This document shows, in pieces, positions 1-8,780 of a stretch of 64,000 nt of DNA. Numbering within the stretch: the stretch's first letter is position 1; every line of letters begins with the position of its first letter. Source of the stretch: Rhodomicrobium vannielii ATCC 17100 (GTDB lineage: Bacteria; Pseudomonadota; Alphaproteobacteria; Rhizobiales; Rhodomicrobiaceae); NCBI RefSeq assembly GCF_000166055.1, contig NC_014664.1, positions 3,317,501 to 3,381,500 of the forward strand, given 5' to 3'. The notes below the pieces were generated by a model. It made no database searches and was not told the DNA's origin. It worked only from the letters and a program-made list of their open reading frames with translations. A program made the translations under genes and the position numbers.

Positions 1-1727
1 CAACTCGGGTTCTTGCCGCCGCGCTGCGCTCTCGCCCTCAGTGTAAACTTGACGACCTCGTTGCGAAAGTCTTTCGGGTTCGCGATACCAGCAGGTTTCT
101 CGATCTTCGACAGCTCCTGATTGAGAAGCTCGCGGTTCAGGAGTTGCCCCGTGTCGGCATCCTTGAAGTCCTGATCCTCGATCCACGCATCGGCATAGGC
201 GACGTACCTGTCGAACAGGTTCTGGCCATAGTCGTGATAGGATTCGAGGTAGGCTTTCTGGATCTCGTTCCCGATGAACTCAGCATAGCGCGGGCCAAGT
301 TCCGTCTTTATGAACTCGATATACGCGCTTTCGATATCGTCGGGGTATTGCTCGCGGCGGATGGCCTGTTCCAGCACATACATGAGATGCACCGGATCGG
401 CGCCCACTTCCTGCGTGTCGTGGTTGTAGGTTGCCGACAGCGTCTTGAACGCGAAGCGCGTCGAGATGCCGTCCATGCCTTCATCCACGCCCGCGTGATC
501 GCGGTATTCCTGCATGGTGCGCGCCTTGGGATCGACCTCTTTGAGGCTTTCACCGTCATAGACGCGCATCTTCGCGTAAAGGCTCGAATTCTCGTGCGGC
601 TTGAGGCGCGAAAGCACCGAGAAGCGCGCCAGCATTCCGAGGGTGCCTGGAGCACACGGAGCGTTCGCCAGTTCCGATGTGCGGATTAGCTTGTCGTAAA
701 TCTGCTCTTCCTCTTGAACGCGCAAGCAGTACGGAACCTTGATCACATAGATACGGTCGATGAAGGCTTCGTTCGTCTTGTTGTTCTTGAAGCTGCGCCA
801 CTCGGCTTCGTTCGAGTGGGCCATGATGATGCCGTTGTACGGGATCGAGCCGATGTTTTCCGAGCCGACATAGTTGCCGTCCTGCGTCGCCGTCAGGAGC
901 GGATGCAGCATCTTGATCGGCGCCTTGAACATTTCGACGAATTCGAGCACGCCCTGGTTCGCGCGGTTCAGGCCGCCGGAGTAGGAGTAGGCGTCCGGGT
1001 CGTTCTGCGCGAGCAATTCGAGACGGCGGATGTCCACCTTGCCGACGAGCGAGGAGACGTCCTGATTGTTCTCGTCGCCGGGCTCGGTCTTCGCGATGGC
1101 GATCTGGCGCAGCCGCGAGGGCAGGATCTTCGCGACCTTGAACTTTGTGATGTCGCCGCCGAACTCGTCGAGCCGCTTCAGGCACCACGGACTCATGAGG
1201 CCGGTGAGGCGGCGCTTCGGAATGCCGTATTCCTCTTCGATGCGGTCGCCCATCGTCTCGCGGTCGAAAAGGCAGAGCGGACTCTCGAAGATCGGGGACA
1301 ATTCGTCGCCGGCCTTCAGAACATAGATCGGCTTGTGCTCCATGAGCGCCTTGATGCGCTCGGCGAGCGAAGACTTGCCGCCGCCGACGGGACCGAGCAG
1401 ATAGAGGATCTGCTTGCGCTCCTCAAGGCCTTGTGCGCCCTGACGGAAGAAGGCGACGATGCGTTCGATCGTCTCCTCCATGCCGTAGAACTCGGCGAAG
1501 GCCGGATACATCCGGATAGTCCGGTTCATGAATATGCGGCCGAGACGGGAGTCTTTGGAAGTATCCACCATCTGAGGCTCGCCAATAGCGGCGAGCAATC
1601 GCTCATGTGGAGAGGCGTACATGAGCGGATCTGTTTTGCACCCCTTCAGATACTCCGCCAAACTCATAACGGTTTCGCGTTTTGCCTCGAAACCGCGCGC
1701 ATAGGTGTCAAACAAGTCAGTCGACAT
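1..1727 (-). CDS. prkA: PrkA-type serine protein kinase (3' end outside window)
   Basis: Reading leftward from the ATG at 1725-1727, the first 575 codons are open to the window edge; the C-terminus is missing. The protein starts MSTDLFDTYARGFEAKRE and carries the AAA-like nucleotide-binding segment with Walker A LGPVGGGKSS near residue 100, then the long conserved PrkA core (for example GNYVGSENIGSIPYNG, and the NEAEWRSFKNNKTNEAF region). The family is an ATP-dependent serine kinase, usually about 640-650 residues, linked to stress and starvation and normally followed by YeaH (DUF444) and SpoVR genes, which would lie to the left of this window. The two large opposite-strand frames over this gene are shadows. 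Identification is firm; its substrate here is unknown. Confidence 0.95.
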   Translation of the reverse strand, partial: MSTDLFDTYARGFEAKRETVMSLAEYLKGCKTDPLMYASPHERLLAAIGEPQMVDTSKDSRLGRIFMNRTIRMYPAFAEFYGMEETIERIVAFFRQGAQGLEERKQILYLLGPVGGGKSSLAERIKALMEHKPIYVLKAGDELSPIFESPLCLFDRETMGDRIEEEYGIPKRRLTGLMSPWCLKRLDEFGGDITKFKVAKILPSRLRQIAIAKTEPGDENNQDVSSLVGKVDIRRLELLAQNDPDAYSYSGGLNRANQGVLEFVEMFKAPIKMLHPLLTATQDGNYVGSENIGSIPYNGIIMAHSNEAEWRSFKNNKTNEAFIDRIYVIKVPYCLRVQEEEQIYDKLIRTSELANAPCAPGTLGMLARFSVLSRLKPHENSSLYAKMRVYDGESLKEVDPKARTMQEYRDHAGVDEGMDGISTRFAFKTLSATYNHDTQEVGADPVHLMYVLEQAIRREQYPDDIESAYIEFIKTELGPRYAEFIGNEIQKAYLESYHDYGQNLFDRYVAYADAWIEDQDFKDADTGQLLNRELLNQELSKIEKPAGIANPKDFRNEVVKFTLRARAQRGGKNPS

Positions 1728-2190
1728 CGCGACCCCGCTGATCGTCGTTGGAGATAAGTCCTGGAGTGAGCGTGAGGAGCCCCATGCACCTTCTCTCTGC
1801 CCCAAGAGGGCCAGGGTAAATCGACCCGGCAAGGCTGCTCGGCGGACACTTCATCGCCACGAGGTCGGTCGAGAGTGCCCTAATTTTATGTCGGACGTGA
1901 GATGGCCAATGGAAGGGGGTCCAGCCGCATGGAGAAAAATTAAACGTCTGATTTGGAGATCGATCCAATGCTGAACCCGTTGCCAATCCGGAACTGATGA
2001 TGTCCCCTATGCAAACAGGATGCCGAAAACCCGCGCATCCCCGCCCTACGCTTAAATAATAAGCATCGGCAAGGCGCTTGAAAAGCACTACCTTTGGGAG
2101 AGATGGAATAAGGCACGCACGCCCGGTCAAAACCGACACTGTGGTTAAGGCATGCTCGCGCTGTGAAGCCTAAGCGCGGCGGAAATAGAA
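1728..2190. other. Intergenic region upstream of prkA
   Basis: About 460 bases between prkA and the terminator of the cold-shock gene. The promoter and leader of prkA must lie here, but I see no convincing sigma-70 or sigma-54 consensus. Short frames on both strands have no recognisable protein content. No tRNA or repeat is visible. Confidence 0.5.
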
Positions 2191-2220
2191 TAAAAAAAGA
2201 GCGCGGTTTCCCGCGCTCTA
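2191..2220 (-). terminator. Rho-independent terminator of the first cold-shock gene
   Basis: On the minus strand a perfect 9-bp stem AGAGCGCGG/CCGCGCTCT (2211-2219 with 2198-2206) closes a 4-nt loop and is followed directly by a run of seven U (complement of 2192-2198). It begins about 15 nt after the csp stop codon. Confidence 0.9.
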
Positions 2221-2234
2221 AAAAATACTGGTCT

Positions 2235-2444
2235 TTAAGCGACCTGCAGATTTCCCGCCGAGGTCTTGTCTGTGCGGCGGTCGGTCTGGATCTCGAAGGA
2301 AACCTTCTGGCCTTCAACGAGGCCGCGGAGACCGGCACGCTCAAGAGCGCTGACGTGGACGAACACGTCCTTGCCGCCGTCATCGGGCTGAATGAAGCCA
2401 TAGCCTTTTTGGCTGTTGTACCATTTCACGACGCCCATATTCAT
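2235..2444 (-). CDS. cspA: Cold-shock domain protein (CspA family), copy 1
   Basis: A 69-residue single cold-shock domain that binds single-stranded RNA/DNA. RNP1 is seen as KGYGFIQPD and RNP2 as DVFVHVSAL. The start at 2444 has an AAGGA ribosome site 7 nt upstream; a second in-frame ATG two codons later is less well placed. The family melts secondary structure in mRNA, often but not always in the cold. The gene is monocistronic, with its own promoter (2589-2617), a leader of roughly 137 nt and a strong terminator. A second copy with the same layout is at 42682. Confidence 0.95.
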   Translation of the reverse strand: MNMGVVKWYNSQKGYGFIQPDDGGKDVFVHVSALERAGLRGLVEGQKVSFEIQTDRRTDKTSAGNLQVA

Positions 2445-2581
2445 GGGGAAGTCCTTTCGCTAGATAGAAATTTGTCACGCAGCCGAAGCGACGCGACGGT
2501 AGTCGATGGGTGGAGAGGTAGGAACACGTGGCCTAGCGCGAAAGGCGAGGCGAAACGGCCCAAATCGTCCAGCCAAATCGA

Positions 2582-2617
2582 TGGCGCGAATATAGGAAAA
2601 TGCGCGCTTGGAAGCAA
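2582..2617 (-). promoter_or_regulatory. Sigma-70-type promoter of csp copy 1
   Basis: Minus strand -35 TTGCTT (2612-2617), 17-bp spacer, -10 TATATT (2589-2594), predicted start near 2582. That gives a 5' leader of about 137 nt. The bases from the -10 onward (TATATTCGCGCCATCGAT) closely match the same region of the second csp gene. Confidence 0.7.
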
Positions 2618-3123
2618 CCGCTATCGCGCGCTTTTTCGGGCATGTCCTCAAATAATTACAATTGACGTTGATAAATATCGAACTGCAACCGCGAAATGAA
2701 CAGTCACGAAATTGTAATAATTCTCGATACAGGTTGTAGACCCCCAAACTTACCTTGGCGAAAATTTTCTTGCGGGCGCATCTCCGGTAGGTGCCGCTTC
2801 CAAAAATGGCGGCTTCCATAAGTGCGGAGTGCCTCAAAATGAGGCGTTTTGGATAGGCGGAAGCTCTTTCGGCCGTCACCCGCCGCGCTTGCCGGAAGCC
2901 ACTCCGACGACAAGATCGGCTCCAGCCTCCGCCAGAAATCCGCCCGAACTTCTTCATCAAATTTTCGTGGTTTTGCCATCTTTCAAGACGCCTTTGAACC
3001 CCTATCTGACAGCAGACAAGAAATCGCCTCCCCGACCAAGGGAGGCGGCGCGAGGCGACAGGGCACCGATTCCGCAGGGGGATCGATCCGCAGGCGTTTC
3101 GCACCAAACCGGAGGCACTCTCG
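2618..3123. other. Intergenic region between csp promoter and DUF2076 gene
   Basis: About 500 bases without a convincing gene. A 91-codon frame at 2704-2979 on the minus strand and two overlapping plus-strand frames have no recognisable domain. A short hairpin GCCTCA/TGAGGC sits near 2831-2845. The promoter of the DUF2076 gene must be here but no clear consensus was found. Confidence 0.45.
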
Positions 3124-3747
3124 ATGACACCCGAAGAACAGCGTCTTCTTGGCGATCTCGCCCAGCGCGTGCGCAGCGTACCCCCGCAGCAGAAAGACCC
3201 CGAGGCGGAAGAGTTTCTGCGCCGTCTCGTTCAGGAGCGCCCGGAGACCGTCTATATCCTCGCGCAGACCGTCATCATGCAGGAATTCGCGCTGAAGAAT
3301 GCTGAAGCGCAGATGCAGGATTTGCAGCGCCAGGTGAGCGAGGCGTCCGCCCCGCGCCAGTCCGGCGGTTTCCTCGGCGGCCTTTTCGGCGGTGGCGCGC
3401 AGCCTCAGCCGCAGCCCTCGCGCAATCCGTGGGGTGCGCCGCAGCAGCAGGGCTACGGCCAGCAGCCGCCGTATCAGGGTGGCCCGGCGATGCAGCCCCA
3501 GCAGCAGGGCGGCTTCCTCCGCAACGCCGCCACGACGGCGGTCGGCGTAGCGGGCGGCGCGTTGCTCTTCTCGGGCATCAGCTCGATGTTCGGACACGAC
3601 AGCGCCGTGACGCAGGCAGCGGCCGCAGCCAATCCAGAAGCGGCGGCTGGCGCTGGCGAGAGCTTCCCGCAGTCCGACTATGCCGATAACAGCGGCGGCG
3701 GCGATGACAGCTGGGGCTTCGGCGACGACGGCGGCGACTTCGCCTGA
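3124..3747 (+). CDS. DUF2076 domain-containing protein
   Basis: A 207-residue protein matching the DUF2076 pattern. The N-terminal helical part (about residues 1-75, MTPEEQRLLGDLAQRV and a coiled segment AEAQMQDLQRQV) is followed by a Gly/Gln/Pro-rich low-complexity stretch, a short hydrophobic Ala/Gly segment (about 137-160, including GVAGGALLFSGISSMFG) and an acidic Gly/Asp tail. No signal peptide is seen. The family is widespread in Proteobacteria, described as possibly periplasmic or membrane-associated, with no established function. It is monocistronic with a terminator at 3833-3862. Confidence 0.85.
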   Translation: MTPEEQRLLGDLAQRVRSVPPQQKDPEAEEFLRRLVQERPETVYILAQTVIMQEFALKNAEAQMQDLQRQVSEASAPRQSGGFLGGLFGGGAQPQPQPSRNPWGAPQQQGYGQQPPYQGGPAMQPQQQGGFLRNAATTAVGVAGGALLFSGISSMFGHDSAVTQAAAAANPEAAAGAGESFPQSDYADNSGGGDDSWGFGDDGGDFA

Positions 3748-3832
3748 CCGGTCTTTAACACCGCGCGTTCGAATCGAATCATTCAAACGCGGATGATGAT
3801 TCGCGAGCTTCAGTGCTTCAGCGTAGCAATCG

Positions 3833-3862
3833 AAGGTCGGGCCAACGCCCGGCCTTTCTTTT
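3833..3862 (+). terminator. Rho-independent terminator after the DUF2076 gene
   Basis: Stem AAGGTCGGGC/GCCCGGCCTT (3833-3842 with 3847-3856, one G-T pair), loop CAAC, followed by TCTTTTT. Confidence 0.85.
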
Positions 3863-3894
3863 TGCCGCCAGTCTTTTTGCCGCCAGCGTTGCCC

Positions 3895-4206
3895 TTACTC
3901 GCCCAGGATGCGGTTGCCGTCCTTCCAGCCCACGAGCGCCTCGATCTTCGCCGCCAACTCGAAATCCTTGTCGGTGATTCCGCCCGCGTCGTGCGACATC
4001 AGCCGCAATTCCACCGATGAGAACGAAACGAGCAGATCGGGATGATGCCAGGCCGTCTCGGCTAGATAGCCGATGGCGTTGACGAGCATCATCGTCGCTT
4101 TCCAGTTCTTCGTCTTGTAGGTGCGGCGCAGATAGCCGTGGGCGTGCGTCCAGTTCGGCAGGTCCGCCTTGAGCCGCGCCGCGATTTTCTTGTCGTCGTA
4201 CGTCAT
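3895..4206 (-). CDS. phhB: Pterin-4a-carbinolamine dehydratase
   Basis: A 103-residue protein, the usual length of this family. It dehydrates 4a-hydroxytetrahydropterin, recycling the pterin cofactor of aromatic amino acid hydroxylases; bacterial homologues may also serve other pterin-dependent steps. The active-site signature is seen as ETAWHHPDLLVSF followed by the downstream HDAGGITDKD, giving the expected His-His-Pro, His and Asp residues. No aromatic hydroxylase gene lies nearby. It converges on the DUF2076 gene, with that gene's terminator between them. Confidence 0.93.
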   Translation of the reverse strand: MTYDDKKIAARLKADLPNWTHAHGYLRRTYKTKNWKATMMLVNAIGYLAETAWHHPDLLVSFSSVELRLMSHDAGGITDKDFELAAKIEALVGWKDGNRILGE

Positions 4207-4270
4207 GCGATCACCTCAAAAATTCGTCGGCGACACTCTTCGCCGCACCCGGCTTGCTGGCGTCTTCGTC

Positions 4271-4410
4271 GGGTGGTAGCTTAACAACTGTCCGGTACAT
4301 CCGGAATAAACCACCTGTTAGAGACAGGCGGGCCTGCCCAAAGGCAATAGCCACGGGCACTTAGAAGCTCTACGAGAGCACGGCCTCCCACGCGGAGGCC
4401 GTTTCGTTTG
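4271..4410 (+). ncRNA. Candidate structured small RNA with terminal hairpin
   Basis: In the 383-base gap between phhB and hisC, about 140 bases can fold into successive hairpins: TCCGG/CCGGA (4291-4305) enclosed by GGTGGT/ACCACC (4272-4277 with 4310-4315); CCTGT/ACAGG (4314-4328); GCCC..GGC/GCC..GGGC (4337-4358); GCTCT/AGAGC (4367-4379); and a 9-bp terminator-like stem (4380-4402). Some are mutually exclusive, so switching is conceivable. A weak promoter (TTGCTG 4254-4259, 17 bp, TAGCTT 4277-4282) would start transcription near 4289, giving an RNA of about 120 nt. I do not recognise it as 6S, SRP, tmRNA, RNase P or a known riboswitch. The strand is chosen from the terminator. It could also be a hisC leader. 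Confidence 0.4.
4380..4408 (+). terminator. Terminator-like hairpin upstream of hisC
   Basis: Perfect 9-bp stem ACGGCCTCC/GGAGGCCGT (4380-4388 with 4394-4402), loop CACGC, followed by TTCGTTT. The U-run is broken by CG, so strength is uncertain. It lies about 180 nt before the hisC start. Confidence 0.55.
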
Positions 4411-4589
4411 AACGATATCTCATCCCGGTCGCGCTTTGTATCCCGAGGCTCTTTTGCGCGCCGCGTTTCTGTGTTTTGCCCGCCTTGATCGCAACGATTT
4501 GAAGCGGCCCTGCCTCCGCATATTGTCCCCCGCCGCAAGTTGGGTCTATAAGCGCGCATTGCACAATACCCCTACCAAGGAGAAAACAG

Positions 4590-5690
4590 GTGGTTCGCGG
4601 AGAGGCTCCAAGCCCCCGGTCCGGCGTGCTCGCCATCGATCCGTATGTTCCGGGTCGCTCGAAGCTCGCGGGCGAAGGTCCGGTCATCAAGCTGTCGTCG
4701 AATGAAACGCCGCTCGGCCCGTCGCCGCACGCGGTCGAAGCCTATCGCGCGGCTGCGAGCCATCTCGACCGCTACCCCGACGGCGCTTGCACGGCGCTTC
4801 GCGAGGCGATCGGCGCGGCCTACGGGCTGAATCCGGCGCACATTATCTGCGGCAACGGCTCCGACGAACTGTTCCACATTCTCGCGCAGGCCTATCTCGG
4901 CCCCGGCGACGAGGCGATCTACACCGAGCACGGGTTTCTCGTATACCGAATCGCGATTCTCGCGGCGGGCGCGGAACCGGTCGTCGCACCGGAAAAGAAC
5001 CTGACCGCGAGCGTCGACTCGATCCTCGAATGTGTGACGCCTCGCACGAAGGCCGTGTTCATCGCGAACCCGAACAACCCGACCGGCACCTATCTGCCGC
5101 ATCAGGAGGTGCGCCGCCTTCGCGCCGCGCTGCCGGACAACGTGCTGCTCGTACTCGACGGGGCGTATGCCGAATATGTGAACCGCAACGATTACGAAGC
5201 GGGCATCGAGATGGTGGCGACCACGCCGAACACCATCATGACGCGGACGTTCTCGAAGATTTTCGGCCTCGCAGCCGCCCGCGTCGGCTGGGCCTATGCG
5301 CCCGCCGCCATCGCCGACGCGTTGAACCGCATCCGCAGCCCGTTCAACCTCGCGCAGCCTTCGATGGATGCAGCCATCGCCGCGCTCGCCGACAAGGCCC
5401 ACATTGAAGCCGCGAAGGCGCATAACAACACGTGGCGCGACATCGTCACGCTTGAGTTTCGCAAGATGGGTTTCGACGTGCGCTCCAGCGCGGGCAATTT
5501 CGTGCTCATCCCGTTCGGCTCCGAACAGGGCCGCACCGCGCAGGACGCCGATGCGTTCCTGAATGAGCGGCGCATCATCCTGCGGCAGGTCAGCGCGTAC
5601 GGGCTACCGCACGCGCTGCGCATGACCATCGGGCTCGAAGAGGAAAACCGCGCTGTGCTCGCCGCGCTGAATGAGTTCACGGAACGATGA
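4590..5690 (+). CDS. hisC: Histidinol-phosphate aminotransferase
   Basis: A 366-residue class I/II PLP aminotransferase that converts imidazole-acetol phosphate and glutamate to histidinol phosphate; related enzymes also transaminate aromatic keto acids. The family motifs are [13 protein letters not shown] near the N-terminus, [10 protein letters not shown], the Tyr-containing LDGAYAEY, the PLP-lysine in [17 protein letters not shown] (about Lys223) and the C-terminal RMTIG. The start is GTG at 4590, supported by AAGGAGA six nt upstream. It overlaps tyrC by four bases (ATGA), so the pair is translationally coupled, which fits a role in tyrosine/phenylalanine as well as histidine synthesis. 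Confidence 0.95.
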   Translation: MVRGEAPSPRSGVLAIDPYVPGRSKLAGEGPVIKLSSNETPLGPSPHAVEAYRAAASHLDRYPDGACTALREAIGAAYGLNPAHIICGNGSDELFHILAQAYLGPGDEAIYTEHGFLVYRIAILAAGAEPVVAPEKNLTASVDSILECVTPRTKAVFIANPNNPTGTYLPHQEVRRLRAALPDNVLLVLDGAYAEYVNRNDYEAGIEMVATTPNTIMTRTFSKIFGLAAARVGWAYAPAAIADALNRIRSPFNLAQPSMDAAIAALADKAHIEAAKAHNNTWRDIVTLEFRKMGFDVRSSAGNFVLIPFGSEQGRTAQDADAFLNERRIILRQVSAYGLPHALRMTIGLEEENRAVLAALNEFTER

Positions 5691-6619
5691 CGGAAGCGCC
5701 CATGTTCGAGAAGGTTGCGCTGATCGGCGTGGGTCTCATCGGTTCGTCGCTGAGCCACGCGATGCGCCGCGCCAATCTTGCGCGCACCATCGCGGCGTCG
5801 GCGCGTACCGAAGCGACGCGCGCGGCGGTGAGGCGTCTCGGCCTCGCGGACGAAGTTTACGAGCACGCTGCCGACGCGGTGAAGGGCGCGGACCTCGTGA
5901 TCCTCTGCACGCCGGTCGGCACTTTCGATGCGCTGGCGCAGGAAATCGCCCCGCATCTGAAGGACGGCGCGATCCTCTCCGACGCGGGCTCGGTCAAGCA
6001 AGCGGTGGTGGATGCGGTCGCCCCGCATTTGCCGCCGCATGTGCACTTCATCCCCGGCCACCCCATCGCGGGCACCGAGTTTTCCGGCCCCGAATCCGGC
6101 TTCGCGGAACTGTTCGACGGGCGCTGGACTATCCTTACGCCGCTGCCGGACGCCGACGAAGCCGCCGTTGCAAAGCTCAAGGCGTTCTGGGAAGCGTGCG
6201 GCGCGCATGTCGAGATCATGGAGCCGAAGCACCACGACCTCGTGCTCGCCATCACATCGCACCTGCCTCACCTCATCGCTTACAATATCGTGGGCACCGT
6301 GGCCGACCTCGAAGAAGAGAAAAAGAGCGAGGTCATCAAGTTTTCAGCGTCCGGCTTCCGCGACTTTACCCGCATCGCCGCGTCCGATCCCACGATGTGG
6401 CGCGACATCTTCATCAACAACAAGGAAGCGGTGCTCGAAATTCTCGGCCGGTTCACGGAAGATCTCGCGGCCATGCAGCGCCATATCCGCTGGGGCGAGG
6501 GCGACAAGCTGTTCGACAAGTTCACGCGGACGCGCGCCGTCCGCCGGAGCATCATCGACGCAGGTCAGGAAAGCCCCGAGCCGAACTTCGGCCGCACGCC
6601 CGCGCCGAAGAAAGACTAA
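5687..6619 (+). CDS. tyrC: Prephenate/arogenate (cyclohexadienyl) dehydrogenase
   Basis: A 310-residue NAD(P)-dependent dehydrogenase of the TyrA family, catalysing oxidative decarboxylation of prephenate or arogenate on the way to tyrosine. The N-terminal Rossmann motif is [17 protein letters not shown] (residues 9-25). The conserved [12 protein letters not shown] and the substrate-side [12 protein letters not shown] are present. There is no chorismate mutase or ACT domain, so it is the monofunctional type. The ATG overlaps the hisC stop by four bases. The C-terminal tail is charged and probably disordered. Cofactor and substrate preference cannot be read from the sequence. Confidence 0.94.
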   Translation: MTEAPMFEKVALIGVGLIGSSLSHAMRRANLARTIAASARTEATRAAVRRLGLADEVYEHAADAVKGADLVILCTPVGTFDALAQEIAPHLKDGAILSDAGSVKQAVVDAVAPHLPPHVHFIPGHPIAGTEFSGPESGFAELFDGRWTILTPLPDADEAAVAKLKAFWEACGAHVEIMEPKHHDLVLAITSHLPHLIAYNIVGTVADLEEEKKSEVIKFSASGFRDFTRIAASDPTMWRDIFINNKEAVLEILGRFTEDLAAMQRHIRWGEGDKLFDKFTRTRAVRRSIIDAGQESPEPNFGRTPAPKKD

Positions 6620-6731
6620 GCTTCGCACGCCGCAATTCTGCGGACCCTAACGCCGAGCGGAAGTCTTTGCGTCGCGCGGCGCGGCAGTGTAAGAGGCGCG
6701 GCGCGGGCATCCCGCCCGACGGATCGAGACT

Positions 6732-7337
6732 GTGGACCTCTGGATTTTCGGTTATGGCTCGCTGATGTGGCGGCCTGGCTTCGTTTTTGAGGAATCCTCG
6801 CGCGCACTCCTCGAAGGCGCGCATCGCGAACTCTGCTGCTATTCCTTTATTCACCGGGGCACGAAATCGGTGCCGGGGCTGGTGCTCGGCCTAGACAAGG
6901 GCGGTCAATGCGAGGGCATGGCTTTCCGCGTCCCGCGCCGCCTCGATCTCGACACGCGCCACTACCTGAAGCGCCGCGAGAACATGAACAACGTTTACAC
7001 GGCGGTGAAGCGCCCCGTGAAGCTGCTCGATGGAAGCGGCCGCACGGTTCTCGCGTTGAGCTTTCTGATGGGGCGTCATCACCGGCAATATACCGGACTG
7101 CTGCCCCTCGAAACTCAGGCGTCGATCGTGAGGCGCAGTGTAGGCCGCGCGGGACCGAACATCGATTACGTCGTGAACACGGTTCAGCATCTGCGACGGC
7201 TCGGCGTCCACGATGCGCGGCTCGAACCGTTGATGGCGATGCTCGGCCACAGCGTGACGAAAGATTGCATGCTAGGCGGAGAATGCGCCCCCGCGCGGAA
7301 AGGTCCGGCTTTCGATGTCGCGCGTCCGCTTGGCTGA
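6732..7337 (+). CDS. chaC: ChaC-like gamma-glutamylcyclotransferase
   Basis: A 201-residue protein of the ChaC family, which cleaves glutathione to 5-oxoproline and Cys-Gly. It opens with the family hallmark FGYGSLMWRPGF (the substrate-binding loop), and has the conserved YLKRRENMNNVY segment that carries the catalytic glutamate. The start is GTG at 6732, the codon from which the domain begins at once. It is spaced 112 nt after tyrC, same strand. The product 5-oxoproline is also the substrate of the pxpA enzyme at 52.2 kb, though the two are not linked. Confidence 0.9.
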   Translation: MDLWIFGYGSLMWRPGFVFEESSRALLEGAHRELCCYSFIHRGTKSVPGLVLGLDKGGQCEGMAFRVPRRLDLDTRHYLKRRENMNNVYTAVKRPVKLLDGSGRTVLALSFLMGRHHRQYTGLLPLETQASIVRRSVGRAGPNIDYVVNTVQHLRRLGVHDARLEPLMAMLGHSVTKDCMLGGECAPARKGPAFDVARPLG

Positions 7338-7410
7338 ACGCGTCGCAGGGCGGCATTGAACTCGCACCGGAGGCACGCGATATCTGATTTCGTGATTGAG
7401 GAGGCGGACA

Positions 7411-8103
7411 ATGCTTGACGGATATACCCATCGCGACCGCATCATCAAAGCGGCGCTGAAGCTTGCCGAGACGAGCGGCTGGCGCGATCTGAGCCTTGGC
7501 GAGATCGCGGCGGAAGCGCAGATCCCGCTGATCGAATTTCGCAAGGAATTTCAAGGTAAATCCCAAATACTTGCCGCCTTCGTGCGCGCGGTCGATCTGG
7601 CGGTACTCGAAAAATTCCCGGCGCCCGGCCCGGATGTGGCGCGCGACCGACTCTTCGACGTGCTCCTCACGCGGTTCGAGGTGATGCAGCCTTACAAGCC
7701 CGCGATTCGGCGTATCAGCGAGGACGCCACGCCCGGCGAAGCGCTTCAGCAATTGCGCCCGGCGTTGAAGTCGCAATACTGGATGCTTGCGGCGGCTGGC
7801 CTGTCCGGCGAGGGTGGAACGGGGCTTGTGCGCGTGCAAGGCCTGCTCGGGATTTACGGGCGCGTGTTCCAGGTCTGGGTTGATGACGACGATCCCGGCC
7901 TCGCCAAGACCATGGCGGCGCTCGACAAGCGCTTGCGGCGCGGCGAGTCCATCATGCACGGGTTCGAGCGCTTCCGCGACGGCGCGGAGAGCCTGCTGCG
8001 CGGCTTCGGCCGCCGACGCAAGGGAACGGCGGAGCCTCAACCGGAGCCGGCACCGACGCCGGACGCTGGCATTTCGCCCGCCGCGCCACCGCAAACGGCT
8101 TAG
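7411..8103 (+). CDS. TetR-family transcriptional regulator
   Basis: A 230-residue protein with an N-terminal TetR-type helix-turn-helix (about residues 5-50, RDRIIKAALKLAE, then SLGEIAAEAQIPLIEFRKEF). The middle is helical and the C-terminus is a Pro/Ala-rich tail of some 25 residues. The ATG at 7411 is preceded by GAGGAGG six bases upstream and is preferred over an upstream TTG. The recognition helix is less typical than usual, which recalls COQ9-like proteins that share the TetR fold, so a non-DNA-binding role is possible. No target or ligand is evident from the neighbours. Confidence 0.75.
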   Translation: MLDGYTHRDRIIKAALKLAETSGWRDLSLGEIAAEAQIPLIEFRKEFQGKSQILAAFVRAVDLAVLEKFPAPGPDVARDRLFDVLLTRFEVMQPYKPAIRRISEDATPGEALQQLRPALKSQYWMLAAAGLSGEGGTGLVRVQGLLGIYGRVFQVWVDDDDPGLAKTMAALDKRLRRGESIMHGFERFRDGAESLLRGFGRRRKGTAEPQPEPAPTPDAGISPAAPPQTA

Positions 8104-8267
8104 AACCACGTGGCCCCTCGCGATAAGCTCTATAGCTTCTCGCTATCCGTTGAGAAGCGGAGGACTTCAGCCGGTTGATTTGACGCGTTTTTCTTCAGCA
8201 AACAGTTCCGTAGACGCCGGATCGCCGCCGGATCGCACGAGACTGACTTGAAAATTCGACAAATCTA

Positions 8268-8744
8268 ATGCACATTACGGAGTTGGAATGCCCTGTATCT
8301 GACCGGAGCATTTGTAGAAGGGTTTTGAAGCTGACGCCAAACGCGCAGAAACAGGAGTTCACAGAACTCCGCCCGCGCCACGCCAATAGCGCCGTCGCGG
8401 TTCCCGCATCCCTCGCTCATCTTGTCGTGGACGCGCTTGAGGACGCCAAGGCTGTCGACATCATCACAATCGATGTCGAGGGCAAGACTTCTATCGCCGA
8501 TTATATGATCGTGGCTTCGGGACGTTCACAACGTCATGTGGGCGCCATCGCCGACCAGCTCATGGATAAGTTGAAGGAAGCGGGCGTCCGCGATACACGT
8601 GTCGAAGGGATGCCTCTCTGCGACTGGGTTCTTATCGATGCGGGCGACGTTATCGTTCACGTGTTCCGTCCGGAAGCGCGCGATTTCTATAACATCGAGA
8701 AGATGTGGACATCGGATCGGCCGAAACGCGACGCTGCGGACTAA
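8268..8744 (+). CDS. rsfS: Ribosome silencing factor RsfS
   Basis: A protein of up to 158 residues. The C-terminal 105 residues are the RsfS/Iojap domain (DALEDAKAVDIITIDVEGK, then DYMIVASGRSQRHVGAIAD, and DWVLIDAGDVIVHVF). The family binds ribosomal protein L14 and blocks subunit joining in slow growth. The first about 45 residues are not conserved and no ribosome site precedes the ATG at 8268, so the real start may lie further in. It is followed 36 nt later by rlmH, the usual partner; the nadD gene that often precedes rsfS is absent. Confidence 0.92.
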   Translation: MHITELECPVSDRSICRRVLKLTPNAQKQEFTELRPRHANSAVAVPASLAHLVVDALEDAKAVDIITIDVEGKTSIADYMIVASGRSQRHVGAIADQLMDKLKEAGVRDTRVEGMPLCDWVLIDAGDVIVHVFRPEARDFYNIEKMWTSDRPKRDAAD

Positions 8745-8780
8745 AGCCTCCGGGCACGGTGCATATCGGCGGGCGGCCGG

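Noticed and set aside
2704-2979. A 91-codon minus-strand frame upstream of csp copy 1
   Set aside because: No domain, no clear ribosome site, and competing frames on the other strand over the same bases; not enough support to list as a gene.
3755-3795. GCGTTCGAATC, which looks like a tRNA T-loop
   Set aside because: No acceptor stem, D-arm or anticodon arm can be built around it.
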